From Desmodus rotundus (taxonomy: Eukaryota; Chordata; Mammalia; Chiroptera; Phyllostomidae): a stretch of 64,000 nt of DNA. Below, in pieces: positions 11,349-22,013 of this stretch. The stretch's first letter is position 1; each line of letters opens with the position of its first letter. The stretch is taken from NCBI RefSeq assembly GCF_022682495.2, contig NC_071399.1:52134873-52198872 (forward strand), given 5' to 3'. The position numbers were made by a program, and so were the translations under genes. The notes below the pieces were generated by a model that had not been told where the DNA came from, did not search any database, and saw only the letters and a program-made list of their open reading frames with translations.

Positions 11349-12179
11349 ATGACAGAACACTTCAAAGCTCCAGAAATAATTCAACTAAGTAGCGAACAGA
11401 TAGCCAACCTATCAGATGCACAGTTCAAAACACTGGTAATCAAGAAGCTCACAGAATTGGTTGAATTTGGTCGAAAACTAGATGAAAAAATGAAGGCTGT
11501 GCTAAGAGAGACAAAGGAAGATGTACAGGGAACCAATAGTGATGTGAAGGAAACTGGGACTCAAATCAATGGTGTGGACCAGAAGGAAGAAAGAAACATC
11601 CAACCAGAAAAGAATGAAGAAACAAGAATTCAGTAAAATGAGGAAAGGCTTAGGCACCTCCAGGACATCTTTAAACGTTCCAACATCCAAATCATAGGGG
11701 TGCCAGAAGGAGAAGAGGAAGAACAAAAAATTGAAAACTTATTTGAACAAATAATGAAGGAGAACTTCCCTAATCTGGCAAAGGAAATAGACTTCCAGGA
11801 AGTCCAGGAAGCTCAGAGAGTCCCAAAGAAGATGGACCCAAGGAGGAACACACAAAGGCACATCATCATTATATTACCCAAGATTAAAGAGAAGGAGAGA
11901 ATCTTAGAAGCAGCAAGAGAAAAGAAGACAGTTACCTACAAAGGAGTTCCCGTAAGACTGTCAGCTGATTTCTCAAAAGAGACTTTACAGGCAAGAAGGG
12001 GCTGGAAAGAAGTATTCCAAGTCATGAAAGGCAAGGACCTACATCCAAGATTACTGTATCCAGCAAAGCTTTCATTTAGAATGGAATGGCAGATAAAGTG
12101 CTTCTCAGATAAGGTCAAATTCAAGGAGTTCATCATCACCAAGCCCTTATTATATGAACTGTTAAAGGGACTTATCTAA
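11349..12179 (+). pseudogene. Half-L1 ORF1 with a single in-frame stop
   Basis: The frame covers all of an L1 ORF1p-like protein of about 276 codons: an N-terminal region, a weak coiled-coil region, an RRM starting at 'IIGVPEGEEEEQKIENLFEQ', and a C-terminal domain with 'SADFSKETLQARRGWKEVF'. The only break is a TAA at 11634-11636; both sides are open in the same frame. The start chosen is the ATG of 'MTEHFKAP', because the longer upstream frame is only the translated A-run. ORF1p binds L1 RNA as a trimer; here the usual heptad block of full L1 ORF1p is poorly conserved. No ORF2 follows. Confidence 0.88.
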
Positions 12180-12605
12180 GAAAAAGCAGATCAAAAATAT
12201 GAACAGTAAAATGACAACAAACTCACAACTATCAACAAATGAACATAAAAGAAAAGGCAAACAATGAAAACAAAAACTAAGCAAACAACTAGAACCGGAT
12301 CAGAATCAGAGAAATGGACATCACATGGAGAGTTTTCAGTGGAGAGGGGGAAGGGAGGAACTGGGTGGGGGGAGGTACAGGGAAGAAGAAGCATAATTGG
12401 TAGGCATAAAATAGACAGGGAGAGGTCAAAAATGGTATAGGAAACAGAGAACTCAAAGAACTTTTATATGTACAACCCATGGGCATGAACTAAGGTGGGG
12501 TGGGGGGTGCAGGAGGGTGGGAGGATGCAGGGTGGAGGAGGGATAAAAGGGGAGAAATTGGGAAACCTGTACTAGCATAATCAATAAAATATACTTTAAA
12601 AAAAA

Positions 12606-12622
12606 AGAAGGGAGTTTTTTCA
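12606..12622 (+). repeat. Target-site duplication, right, of half-L1 copy b
   Basis: Partner of 9947-9963, directly after the A-rich tail of the element. Confidence 0.62.
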
Positions 12623-13045
12623 AAATAACCAATCAACTTCTCAAGCTTTTTCAGGCTACTGATGCATCCACCTTCTAGCCAATTGTCCCTTTCCCAGGGT
12701 AGACTGACAGGCCTCTATGGTCAAGCAGCTCCCTCTTACCTGACTTTTACTGCTCATGTTCTTACCTCCCCATGCCCACTGAAACAATCTGGTACCAGAG
12801 TGGGGAAGAGATGGGTGTTAATCCTTGGCTGGGCGATGCTGTGATTCTCTGGACTGTGTGAAGCTGTAGCTTCCTGGCTAAGCAATCTTATGCTTCCCAG
12901 TTGATTATGCTTAATAATGTCTGATTCCATTTTCTTCCTTCCTTTATTAATAACTAGCTAACTGCCAATGGCAATAGTTTTAAGTTGGTTTTTGTGTTGT
13001 TTTTTGGTGTGGTAGAACAATTCTTTCTCTCATTAATTTTCTTAC
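12623..13045. other. Unrecognised sequence
   Basis: No gene or repeat recognised; the 60-codon frame at 12662 has no features of a real gene. Confidence 0.5.
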
Positions 13046-13185
13046 ACATTTTCATGTGTGTGCTCCTGACTATCCCAGTAAATTTAATACTCTTTAAGAG
13101 CAGTAGTGCCTTCTCTTTGCTCTGATGCTCCCCATAGTGATCAGTGCTCTGCACACAGTGGGCACCTGAGAGTTGCTGCTGACTG
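13045..13185 (+). repeat. L2-like 3' end
   Basis: The order 'aatactctttaagagcag', 'gcctt', 'cagtgctctgcacacagtgggcacctgagagttg' resembles the L2 3' end (gagggcaggg ... tgcctggcacatagtaggtgctcaataaat). It is strongly diverged. Confidence 0.6.
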
Positions 13186-13189
13186 ATGG

Positions 13190-14220
13190 TTATAATGAAA
13201 GCTTCAACAGCCTCATGAACCAATGGACCACAGAGTAGTGTAATCACACTGCTGATTGTCTCAACCTCCAAACTCTGGGCAGAAAGCCAAAGCCCACCCA
13301 AGATGTTGTAAAGGTCTTATAATGACACAGTATTTGTTTAAAGTCTTCTTAAGAGAAAGTCCATTGAAGCATCTTAAGCCTTCTAGACATGTTGTCTAAT
13401 TAGCCCTCATGCTGTGGCTCTGGAGTGATCTAATTCTCTACAGGAAAAGAGCCACAGAGGGTAGAGAGCCCGCTTTACAGCATGTGTATCTTTGGTAACA
13501 TCCATTAGATCACTAGTAGAGAAATCTCTTGTTTCCCTACCCTTTGAAGTCTTCTTTGATCTATTTGGGCAATGGTAATTATTACATTTTTTAAAAACTC
13601 TTATAGTGTCTGTTGTGTAGAGCACATAAATTGGTCTTTGGTATTTATAACAATAAGTAAATAATGCTGACCAATCACAATGACTGACAATGACAAAAAA
13701 GTAAATAGATTTCTGTTAACTATCCTCTGAATTCACAGATACCTTCTCTTTTGTGTCTTTGCCTAAAATTAAATGGCAATTAGAGAGCAATGACTCCCAT
13801 AATTGGCCAGCAATAGACCACTGAGATGAAATAAGATCATTTTCTTTCAAGTCTGTGGCTCTGCGTTGCCAGCTCTCCTATCCTTTCCCCTGGAAATAGA
13901 TATAAAATAGATTGAAACATGGGCAGTTCCAGCCATTGAGTGGAATTGATATTAAGGCACTTAGCTTGTTTTTGCACATATGATATGTTGCCATGGAAAT
14001 AATAGTTGGAAGCCAACAACTAAGAAGTGAGAATTCTGGTGTTTGCTTAACTCCTAACTGTGGACAGAAAGACAGATTTTCAAACAAGCTGAAGAATCTC
14101 AGAATCTTTGATTGTGCATTTACAACACTCCATTAAAATAAAAATATCTTAATTCCTTTTTGCAACTTTCTAGTAATAATCATGACTGCCAACTAATATT
14201 TAGGTTACCCTCATGGATCC
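13190..14220. other. Unrecognised sequence
   Basis: No feature that I can support. Confidence 0.5.
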
Positions 14221-14224
14221 AGAA

Positions 14225-14430
14225 TTGGCCCAATGTAATAAAGGAAACAGCCCTGAACCTATAGTCAGAAGGTCAGAGCTCAAATCTCACAAATTCTAGT
14301 GGTGAAAAGTGGGACAAATCATCTAGACTCTCAGACTCTCTATTTCTTATTTAGAGGTAATTATGAGCATTAAATGACAGAAAGTATGGGAAGCATTTCA
14401 CTGTAAGTGATCAATAAATGTTTGTTGAAT
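14225..14430 (+). repeat. MIR SINE
   Basis: Diverged MIR: 'cctatagtcagaaggtcagagctcaaatctca' body, 'actctctatttcttattta.aggtaat' mid-part and the terminal 'gtgatcaataaatgtttgttgaat' near 14406-14430. Confidence 0.72.
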
Positions 14431-14577
14431 TTTAGTGGAGAGAAAAGAAAATAGAAAAGTATCTATTTGTTTCCACCTCCACCCACTTCTATATTCATCA
14501 ATATCCTCATCAAACTGAGAGACAATACTCCCCTTTGGCATTAAGTTGTAACTTCTGACCCAAAAGAACTTCATGAT

Positions 14578-15015
14578 GTGTATTAGTTTTCTCTTGTTGC
14601 CATAACAAATTACCACAAACTACATAAATTTATTACCTCAGTGTCTGTAGGTCAGAAGTAGTGCCCAACGTGGCTGGATTCTTTGCTAAGGATCTCATAA
14701 TGCTGAAATGAAGGTGTTGACTTGTTTACACGTGGGGCACAGGGTCTTTTTCCAAGTTCATTGGTTGTCGGCAGAATTCAGTTCCTTCTCACAATTTTCA
14801 TGTGGACCTCTACATCTTTAAGCCAGTAACAACTTATCAAATCCTCTTTCAAATCTTTCTGACCTCTGCTGCTCTGAGCTGGGAGAAAATTCTGCTTTCA
14901 AGGGCTCGTGTGACTACATTTGGCCTAACTAGATAATTCAGAATAATTTTACATCTGCAGGTCAGGTGATTAGTAACTTAAATATATCTGTAAAGTGCCT
15001 TTTGCCATGTAGGAC
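14578..15015 (-). repeat. MLT1-type LTR (ERVL-MaLR)
   Basis: The left end, 'tgtattagttttctcttgttgccataacaaattaccaca', is the reverse complement of the conserved 3' end of MaLR LTRs. The rest follows the family order, with 'aaggtgttga' and 'tttacatctgcag' type blocks. A solo LTR relic with no internal retroviral sequence. Confidence 0.75.
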
Positions 15016-15304
15016 AACATATCAAAGGTAGGACACCATGACACTGAAGGTCAGTGGGGCCAGGTATCTGCTGAGCGCATGATGTGTCATGTAGAATAAG
15101 AATATATGTTCATCCCATTTATCTGTTACAAATTGGCAATTGAAAGACAATATAAAGTAACTATGGTAACCCAACTGTCCAAGAACAGAATAAAAACAAC
15201 CTAATTTCCATTTAAATATTTCTGATAGACTGTGATACCCATACCACACTTTTGATACTACCCCCTCCTTAATCATATTTCAGCCTCAGAATCAGCCAAC
15301 TGCT

Positions 15305-17188
15305 TTTACTTTTTTAAGTTTTTTGAATTTATTGGCTGATATTGGTAAGTAAAATTACATAGGTTTCAAGTGCACAATTCTACAATAAATCATCTGTATA
15401 TTGCATTGCGTTTCTCCACCCAAAGTCAACTCTTCCTCCATTACAATTAATCCTACATTAACTCTATCCTGTCTCCCCAACCCCCAAATCCATCTGGAAA
15501 TTACCATACTGTTGTCTATAGTTTTCATTTCATTGCTTCATTGCTTCTTAGTTTATTTTGTTCATTAGATTCCACATGCAAGTGAAATCAGATGGTATTT
15601 GTCTTTCTCTGACTGGCTTATTTCACTTTGCATAATATTATGCATATCCACCCATGTTGTCAAAAAAAGGTAAAATATCCTTTTTTACAGCTGAGTAGTA
15701 TTCCATTCTGTAGACATACTAAAGCTTTTTTTTTAATCCACTCATCTACTGATGGACACTTGAACTGATTCCAATTTGTCCATTGTGAATAACACTGAAA
15801 TGAACATAAGGGTTCATATATTCTTTCAAATTAGTGTTTTAGGTTTTTTTAAATATATTCCCAGAAGTGAAAACTCTGAGTCATAGGTCAGTTCCATTTT
15901 TAATTTTTCAAGGAAATCCCATACTGTTTTTTTACAGTTGCCACACTAATCTGCATTCCCAACAACAGTGCATGAGGATTCTCATTTCTTCACATCCTAG
16001 CCAAAGCTTGTTTTCTGTTAATTGATTTATGTGGCCATTCTGACAGGTGTGAGGTGATATTTCATTGTGATGTTAATTTGCATCTCTCTGATTATTAGCA
16101 ATGTCAAGTGTCCCTTCAGATGCCTATTAGTCATCTGCATGTCCTCTTTGGAGAAGTGTCTATTCAGGTCCTTTGTCCATTTTTTTTATTGTATTGTATT
16201 GCTTTGTTTTTTGGTGTTGAGTTGTATAACTTCTTCATAAATTTTTTATATTAACCCCCTATGGGATGTATCATTGGTGAATATGTTCTTCCATGCAGTG
16301 GGTTGTTATCTTATTTTGTTGATAGTTTCCCTTTGCTGTGCAAAACCTTTCATTTATTCATTTTTTGTTGCATTTATTGGAGGTGAATTTGTTGGTTAAT
16401 AAAATTATATAGGTTTCAGATATGCAATTATACAACACATCCTCTTTATATAGTATTGTGTTTTTACCACACCACAAGTCGTCTCCTTCCATCACTATTT
16501 AATCCCATTTTAACCTTCTGTACACTCTGCCACCCCCTCCTTCCTCTGACAATCGTATTGTTGTCTGTGTCCATGAGCATTTCTTTTTTTGCCTTTGCTT
16601 AATCTCTTCACCCTTCTCACCCAACACCAAACCCCCTCAACTCTGGTGGCTCTCAGCAGTCTGATGTAACCCCATTTTTCAATATTTTCTTTTGTTTTCT
16701 TTGCCTAAGGCTATATATCAGAAAAAATATTCCTGTGAGAAATTTTCAAAATTGTACTGCCTACATTTTCTTCTAGGACTTTTATGATTTTGAGTCTTAC
16801 ATTTAAGTTTTTAATCTATTTCAAGTTTATTCTGGTGTATGGTATAAGGAGATGGTCTAGTTTCATTTTTTTGCATGTATCTGTCCATTTTCCCCCCACC
16901 ATTTATTGAATAGAACGTTTTACCCCATTGTGTGTCCTTGCCTCCTTTGTCAAATACGAATTGACTATAAAGGGGAGGGTTCATTTCTGGGATCTCTATT
17001 CTGTTTCATTGATCTCTGTGTCTATTTTTATGCCAGTACCATCCTATTTCGATTACTATGGCCTTGTAGTAAATTTGATATCAGGAAGCATGATTTCCTC
17101 CAACTTTGTTCTTCTTATTCAAGATTTCTTTGGCTATTTGGGGTATTTAGTGGCTCCACATAAATTTTTGACATATTTGTTCTAGATC
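15305..17188 (-). mobile_element. Old L1, 3' half, with a nested L1 tail
   Basis: The reverse complement gives ORF2 C-terminal sequence and a 3' UTR ending in the T-rich stretch at 15305-15330. Landmarks include 'gctgagtagtattccatt' (15690), the 'ggtgtgaggtgatat.tcattgtg' block (16045) and the 'ccatttattgaatag' block (16900). Another L1 3' UTR is inserted at 16345-16655. The ORF2 frame is broken many times. At about 17188 L1 sequence in this orientation ends. Confidence 0.85.
16345..16655 (-). mobile_element. L1 3' UTR nested in the old L1
   Basis: A second copy of L1 3' end sequence ('ttggttaataaaattatataggtttcaga', then a C-rich 'gtacactctgccaccccctcc' block) splits ORF2 of the surrounding L1, whose reading resumes at 'agtctgatgtaacccca'. 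It is a small truncated insertion in the same orientation as its host. Confidence 0.7.
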
Positions 17189-17189
17189 A

Positions 17190-18480
17190 TCCTCCATCTG
17201 CATCCACCTGAAGGCTGCCTTTTGTCTCAGTCTCTGAAAGAGCCTCTGTTGTACTCAATGCTTGAGTCACATAAGGTAAATTCTCATTTAGTGGCCAGGT
17301 AGGCACAAGTTGTGTTCAGCAGACTGATACAGTTCAAACTCAGTTTCAGCACTGGGTCTGAGGCCACTCAGAAAAAGTCATAGAATTTACTAAGTGTAGC
17401 TGCCACCCCCACTGGGTGCCCGCAGACTTTTGTGGTGGGGAGGGGGATCTCTGGGAGTCATCAGGTGAAACCAGCAGTTTATCAGGCCCAAACAGACCAA
17501 GATTTGGCCATGTGAAGACAAGGCTCTGCACCAGTTGGATGTGTGAGGAGAAAATGGGCACCATACTAGAGCCACACACCTCACTCTGTTTCAGATTTTG
17601 CCAGGTGTGCAAGCTAAGCATGGTGGGGACCCCAGGCATCGGCTGATTCCAGAGGTATATCTCAGCTGCAAAGATCCCCTGAGGTGTGTGGGGTCTCAAA
17701 CCCATGCCAGGCTCCCCAGCCCAGAGCCTCCCCTTCACCAGAGTCAGGAAGAAGCACCCAGATAACATGGGAGGATTCCCATGTTATGAAAGTCAGGGAG
17801 GATTTTGTTGCTAGGGAGAGACAAGAGGCTGCTAGAAACACAGAAGCCCTCTTAAAGGGCCAGTGCACAAAATCTTACCTGTAATCACTCACCTGGAGAT
17901 CCTGCAAAGGGAGGGTGGAGTGAACTAGAGTTATGTGGGGAGCCTGGGGTTTGTGGTTCTAAGAAGAGAGATGAAGGGACAGCTGCCAGGGGACCTGTGT
18001 TGAGTCCCTCTCCCACACCTCAGACACTATCCTTCTTGAGTGAAGCACTCCTCTCCTTATGGCATCAGCCTGAGAGAATGCAATAGCTGCACTCTCTGGT
18101 CTCTCTGTTGTCCCACCCCATGGAGTTCATTCCCTGCTAAGAAGTCAGCTAACTGAGCCAGGGTGGAGAAGTCTGGGCAGACTCAGGGGTGTCTGTGACT
18201 AAGTTGTGCAGGTTTGGGATGGGGGCCATTTCCCTACTTTCCTGAGATCTGCTAGACCCACCCTCAGGGCTCCCAGTGTCCCCACCTTCCTGACTCCTGG
18301 TAGCCCCACCCTGCTAAACACAAACACCCCAGGAGGCCAGGGCAGAATCCAAGACAGACTAAATGTGTGGCTCTGGGTCAAGGGCCACCTGTTCCACCCT
18401 CCCCCAAGCTGGACTGATGCCACCCCATCACAAGAGATCCACTAGCCCCACCCTCCCAACTCTCCACCCCTGTCCCTGAG
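17190..18480 (+). mobile_element. L1 5' UTR-like sequence, opposite orientation
   Basis: The part 17740-17890 matches the reverse complement of the 5' UTR of the old L1 at 52510-52680: both share 'agcaccc/ggaaccc-agataacat', 'gcctctt/ccctcttaaagggcca' and 'tgcacaaaat.tt.cctgtaa'. It is GC-richer than its surroundings, as L1 5' UTRs are. It directly abuts the minus-strand L1 at 17188, so it may be the inverted 5' part of that insertion. The outer limits are uncertain. Confidence 0.5.
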
Positions 18481-18484
18481 TGCC

Positions 18485-18560
18485 CCTCAAGGCAGTGGTG
18501 TCATTTTAAGATACTAAGTTCTGGGGTAATTTGTCATGTAGCAATAATTAATAGAATGGA
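18485..18560 (+). repeat. MaLR LTR 3' end fragment
   Basis: 'ttttaagatactaagttctggggtaatttgtcatgtagcaataattaatag' follows the conserved 3' end of MLT1-type LTRs. The rest of the LTR was not found. Confidence 0.6.
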
Positions 18561-18654
18561 ATTAACCCCAAACAGATTAACAATAAAATTCTAATCCTTT
18601 CAAAAACACCAAAAAATTCAGTTTGATTTTTTGACATAAAATAAATCAGATATC

Positions 18655-18813
18655 TCCCTGGCTGGTGAGGTTTAGTTGGTTAGAGCATCATCCCCTAGAC
18701 TGAAAGTTTGCAGGTTTGATCCTCAGTCAGGAAACATACCCAGGTTGCTGGTTTGATCCACAGTCAGGGCAGGTACAATAAGGCAACCCATCAATGTGTC
18801 TCTCTCACACCAA

Positions 18814-18879
<66 letters not shown>

Positions 18880-18931
18880 CCTTCGTCTCTCTCTAAAAGC
18901 AATGACAAAATGTCCTTGGGTGAGGGTAAAA
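18655..18931 (+). repeat. VES-type bat SINE with long (TC)n
   Basis: tRNA-derived SINE: head 'ccctggctggtgaggtttag', a degenerate A/B-box region with 'gcaggtttgatcc' repeated as 'ctggtttgatcc', then a TC stretch and the typical 'aatgtcctt.ggtgaggg' tail. It is bracketed by a 12-base duplication, AAATCAGATATC (18643-18654) and AAATCAGGTATC (18932-18943), one mismatch. VES SINEs are restricted to bats, which is the main basis for the organism call. Confidence 0.85.
18818..18877. repeat. (TC)n microsatellite inside the SINE
   Basis: About 30 perfect TC units. It grew from the TC-rich stretch that is normally part of the SINE body. Confidence 0.95.
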
Positions 18932-18943
18932 AAATCAGGTATC

Positions 18944-20340
18944 AAACCACCATTACATACACTTTAAATATCTTATAATTTTATTTGTGAATTATATCTC
19001 AGTGAAGCTAAAAAAAATCAAAAAGTAAAGTACAAATTTTCTCTTCAGAGATATTCACAGGGAAGACAGATTTCAGAGACGTGCAGTTGGGTCTATGACA
19101 GATGGCCTTCTCAAACCACTTTTCATGAAAACACCTTCAGAGAACCACACAGTCTTTGGAATATTTTCTGAAATTCATGGGGTCAAGGAAGCTCCATTCC
19201 TGATTCTTCCATCTAAAACAGCAGCGTGTTATCTCTGTTCAGCCAGTAAGAAGTCTGGGCATGAAGAAAGTCAATAAAGAGGTGACAAGGGAAAGATTTA
19301 GGCTAAACATGTGAAATCATAGAGCCTTAGTACTTTGCTTTAAACCATCCAGATGATATGGACATGCGTGTGCTAGCAGGTCTCCAGAAGCATGGTGACA
19401 TTTAATTACTCATGAGAAGAAGTATGCCTCCCTCTCAGCTCCACGCTACTTTGGGATAATTGAGGGAATTCTTAGAGATGTTATGAGTGATTATAATCAA
19501 ATAGAAACCATCTTGGAAATGTTTACCTCCTTTTGAACTACCATCTTCCTAGATAGGTCAGGAAACAAGACCTGAATTGAAAATGTGACCTACTTCAGAG
19601 GAAACAGTCCCTAAGGTCCAGCCTCTGAAGCCTGAATGCCAGTTTTGAATGCTGATGATCGACAAGCAATCTGTGTTGTTCTTTAAGGAAAAGGGCCTTG
19701 GGCTGTAAAATCTACTTCACTGCAACTTCTGTGAAGGTGAATTTTACCTCTCACTACCTGGAGTGTGAATCCATGCTAATGGATGAAGCCAGACCAACCT
19801 TCTCCTGTGTATTTTTTAACAATACTTTATTTTCTTGGAAAACAAACATCCCCAAACCTTCAAGAACATTTGCATTTTGGTTGATAATTTGGTCATTGGG
19901 GAATACTCTTGCTTACTTTACAAAGATTGTGTCGACTCAGAGAATACTGGTCTCTGAGGAAGGGCATGTGTGCTTCCCCAGGGCATCATAAATAAACGCG
20001 GTTACCAAGACCAGAAACTAAGTGGTCCTACATTCATTTCCCAAGACTGAGAGCCATCCCATGCAGAAAAAAAGTTTGGATTTATAAAAGTAGGTCTAGT
20101 AATATTTTATGAATTTGGAAAGTGTTAAGGTCAACATTTACCAACTGTGGACCATCAGACAACAGTTGTTTGACCACCAAACGACCCTTAAAAATCAGTC
20201 AAAAAATTATATTTCATTCTTGCTACAAGCTGAAACAGGAGTTTCTTGTTAAGTGTTTCATTTGAAATCCTCTTGAATAGAGACTCAGGGATACAGCCTT
20301 TGTTTTGTCTTCTCCATCCTCTGAATCTTTAAGGTTCTCT
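18944..20340. other. Unrecognised sequence
   Basis: No named repeat or gene. A 97-codon open frame at 19698-19991 has no recognisable domain and no support as a gene. Confidence 0.5.
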
Positions 20341-20354
20341 TAAAGTGGAGAAGA
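20341..20354 (+). repeat. Target-site duplication, left, of the intact L1
   Basis: TAAAGTGGAGAAGA, identical over all 14 bases to 27089-27102. Confidence 0.93.
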
Positions 20355-21300
20355 GGAAGATGGCGGCAACATAGGTGGGAGCGGAGTCCACTTCCCCTCA
20401 ACGCCAGGGAAATACCTAGCTGATCTGAGGAGCAGAGCGAACAGCCAACAGTATTCCAGCATATACGAAGATCAGAGACCAAAGATAGAGGACACTGAAA
20501 GATCTGACGGTAAGAAGAGTGCTCAAGGACAATAAGGTCCACAGGACCCAGGACCGCGCGGTACAAGGGCGGCAGAAGCGCCATCCCTGGCACAGGGGCT
20601 GCGGCAGGAGTCTTGGGAGAGGGCCAGGCTGCGCTGTGAGCAGCCAGGTGCTTGATTAGACCAGGGGGGCTTGAAAAGGAGGAATTTCTCAAAAAGAAAA
20701 AGAAAATAGAGACACTCAGGGGCTAATTAGAGAACTCTCGGTAGCAGCCGAGGCCCCTGGCGCCCCTCCCCCTCCACCCCTGGACTGCTACGCTCACCTG
20801 AGGTCCGGTCGCGTGCGCGAGCAGATTAGCGAACGGGACCCACACTTGAAACCCCGGAGGGGCGCCCACACCTGAAACCTCCGAGATAATTTGGACCAGA
20901 GTCTAGCTGCTCTACCCACAGGCCCAAAACCTCGGAACCGAGTGCCGCGTGATTCAGTCCCAGGGCGGCCCCGCCCGCCCGAGAGACTCAAGCCCAGGGC
21001 GGCTGGATCGGGCCCCCAAGCACAGAGCCTGTGGCTCAGCGGGCTGCGCGCGCTCACCAAGCACAGGGCCGGCTGGGTGCCTGTTTTCTAAATACAAAGC
21101 TGCTGGCGAGTGTCCTAACCCCAAGGCGGCTGAATCCGCCACCTGCGCGCCAGCTTTCCAAGCCCTGGCGGCTCTATTGGTCCGCGGGCTGCGTGCTCAG
21201 GGCACAAAATAACGTCACAGACCCAAAGCGGCTGGATTCCCCTGCTGCGCGCGCACGCGTCACAAGCCAAAGCAGCTGGATTGGTTGAACAACGGACTGA
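20355..21300 (+). promoter_or_regulatory. CpG-rich L1 promoter region
   Basis: L1 5' UTRs carry an internal promoter. Visible signals are an AAGATGGCGGC YY1-type site at 20357-20367, a CpG-dense stretch at about 20790-21270 in an otherwise CpG-poor window, an AACGTCA half CRE/ATF site near 21212 and an inverted CCAAT ('attggtc') near 21176. Several 'ggcggctgga'-like blocks recur through 20990-21285, suggesting degenerate internal repeats. Function is inferred. Confidence 0.65.
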
Positions 21301-21444
21301 TTGACTGCCAGGGACCACACTTACAAAACAGCGAAGAGTGTGACCCAGGAAGAGAGAAAAGTGAAACCAATCCTTCCAAACACCCCCTCCCGTTGCACAG
21401 ACAGGACACCAGCAGAAATAACCTGACCAGTTTAAAGCCAACAG

Positions 21445-21448
<4 letters not shown>

Positions 21449-21477
<29 letters not shown>

Positions 21478-21800
21478 TCCTTTTTCTTTTTTTTTCCTTT
21501 CCCCCTGAATTCCTTCTTCCTCTCTCTTTTTTTCTTTTTTTTCATTCCTTCTTCCTCCCATCCTTTACCATTTTTATGTCTTCTTCCTGCCTTCTTTTAT
21601 CTATTTCTATGTTTTAATTTTTGCTAAAATTCCTTCTTATCTTGCCTCCGATCTTTCTTTATTCTTCCCTCCTTCCTTCCTTTCCTCCTTTCCTATTTCC
21701 TTTTTCCCTCCTTCCCATCTTTCTTTTGGTTTGTTTTGTGTGTGTGTGTGTGTGTGTTTTTTTTCTTTTCTTTCGCCCCCCCTTTCTCTTTTTCCCACAG
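21449..21800 (+). other. 350-base pyrimidine tract ending in a splice-like site
   Basis: The sense strand of the L1 5' UTR is almost pure T/C here, starting with 28 T (21449-21476) and including a (TG)n run (21738-21757). It ends 'ctttttcccacag' at 21800, directly followed by 'gtgaga'. The tract plus CAG is a strong-looking 3' splice acceptor; GTGAGA is a good 5' donor. A GACG/GTAAGA donor candidate lies upstream at about 20510. Whether splicing occurs cannot be told from DNA. Confidence 0.7.
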
Positions 21801-22013
21801 GTGAGACAACAAAACCTGGAGTGCTGAAAAGACTAGAGATAGACCGTGTTAAACACATAAACGTCAGCTCAAGACCAGTGAGCACAGGAGAGTAAGGAGA
21901 CAGCACCACCGAATCCCATTGGCATTCTACCATAGAAGTTCATATCATAAATCCAGGGAGTCAGAACAAAGCAATTTAAGACGCAGAGGCCAACAAGAAG
22001 AACCTCACAAACA

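Larger units (their letters stand above)
9964..12605 (+). mobile_element. Half-L1 copy b with two tandem 5' UTRs
   Basis: Two L1-type 5' ends follow one another. Unit A (9964-about 10571) starts 'ggagttccaggcaagatgg' and reaches the first 30-odd codons of an ORF1. Unit B starts at about 10572 ('gagaacctagatggcggcat') and carries a complete half-L1: 5' UTR to 11348, ORF1 11349-12179, ORF2-start relic, G-rich 3' UTR and the 'cataatcaataaaatatact' end with an A-rich tail. The flanking duplication brackets A plus B, not B alone. The simplest reading is a readthrough RNA from an upstream element that was copied together with B. Confidence 0.8.

Noticed and set aside
18655..18760. tRNA gene
   Set aside because: The tRNA-like head belongs to a VES SINE; no cloverleaf can be formed with confidence.
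20285..21441. Several GC-rich frames on both strands
   Set aside because: They fall in the CpG-rich L1 5' UTR, where stops are rare by composition; no protein motif is seen, and I could not support an antisense ORF0-like gene.
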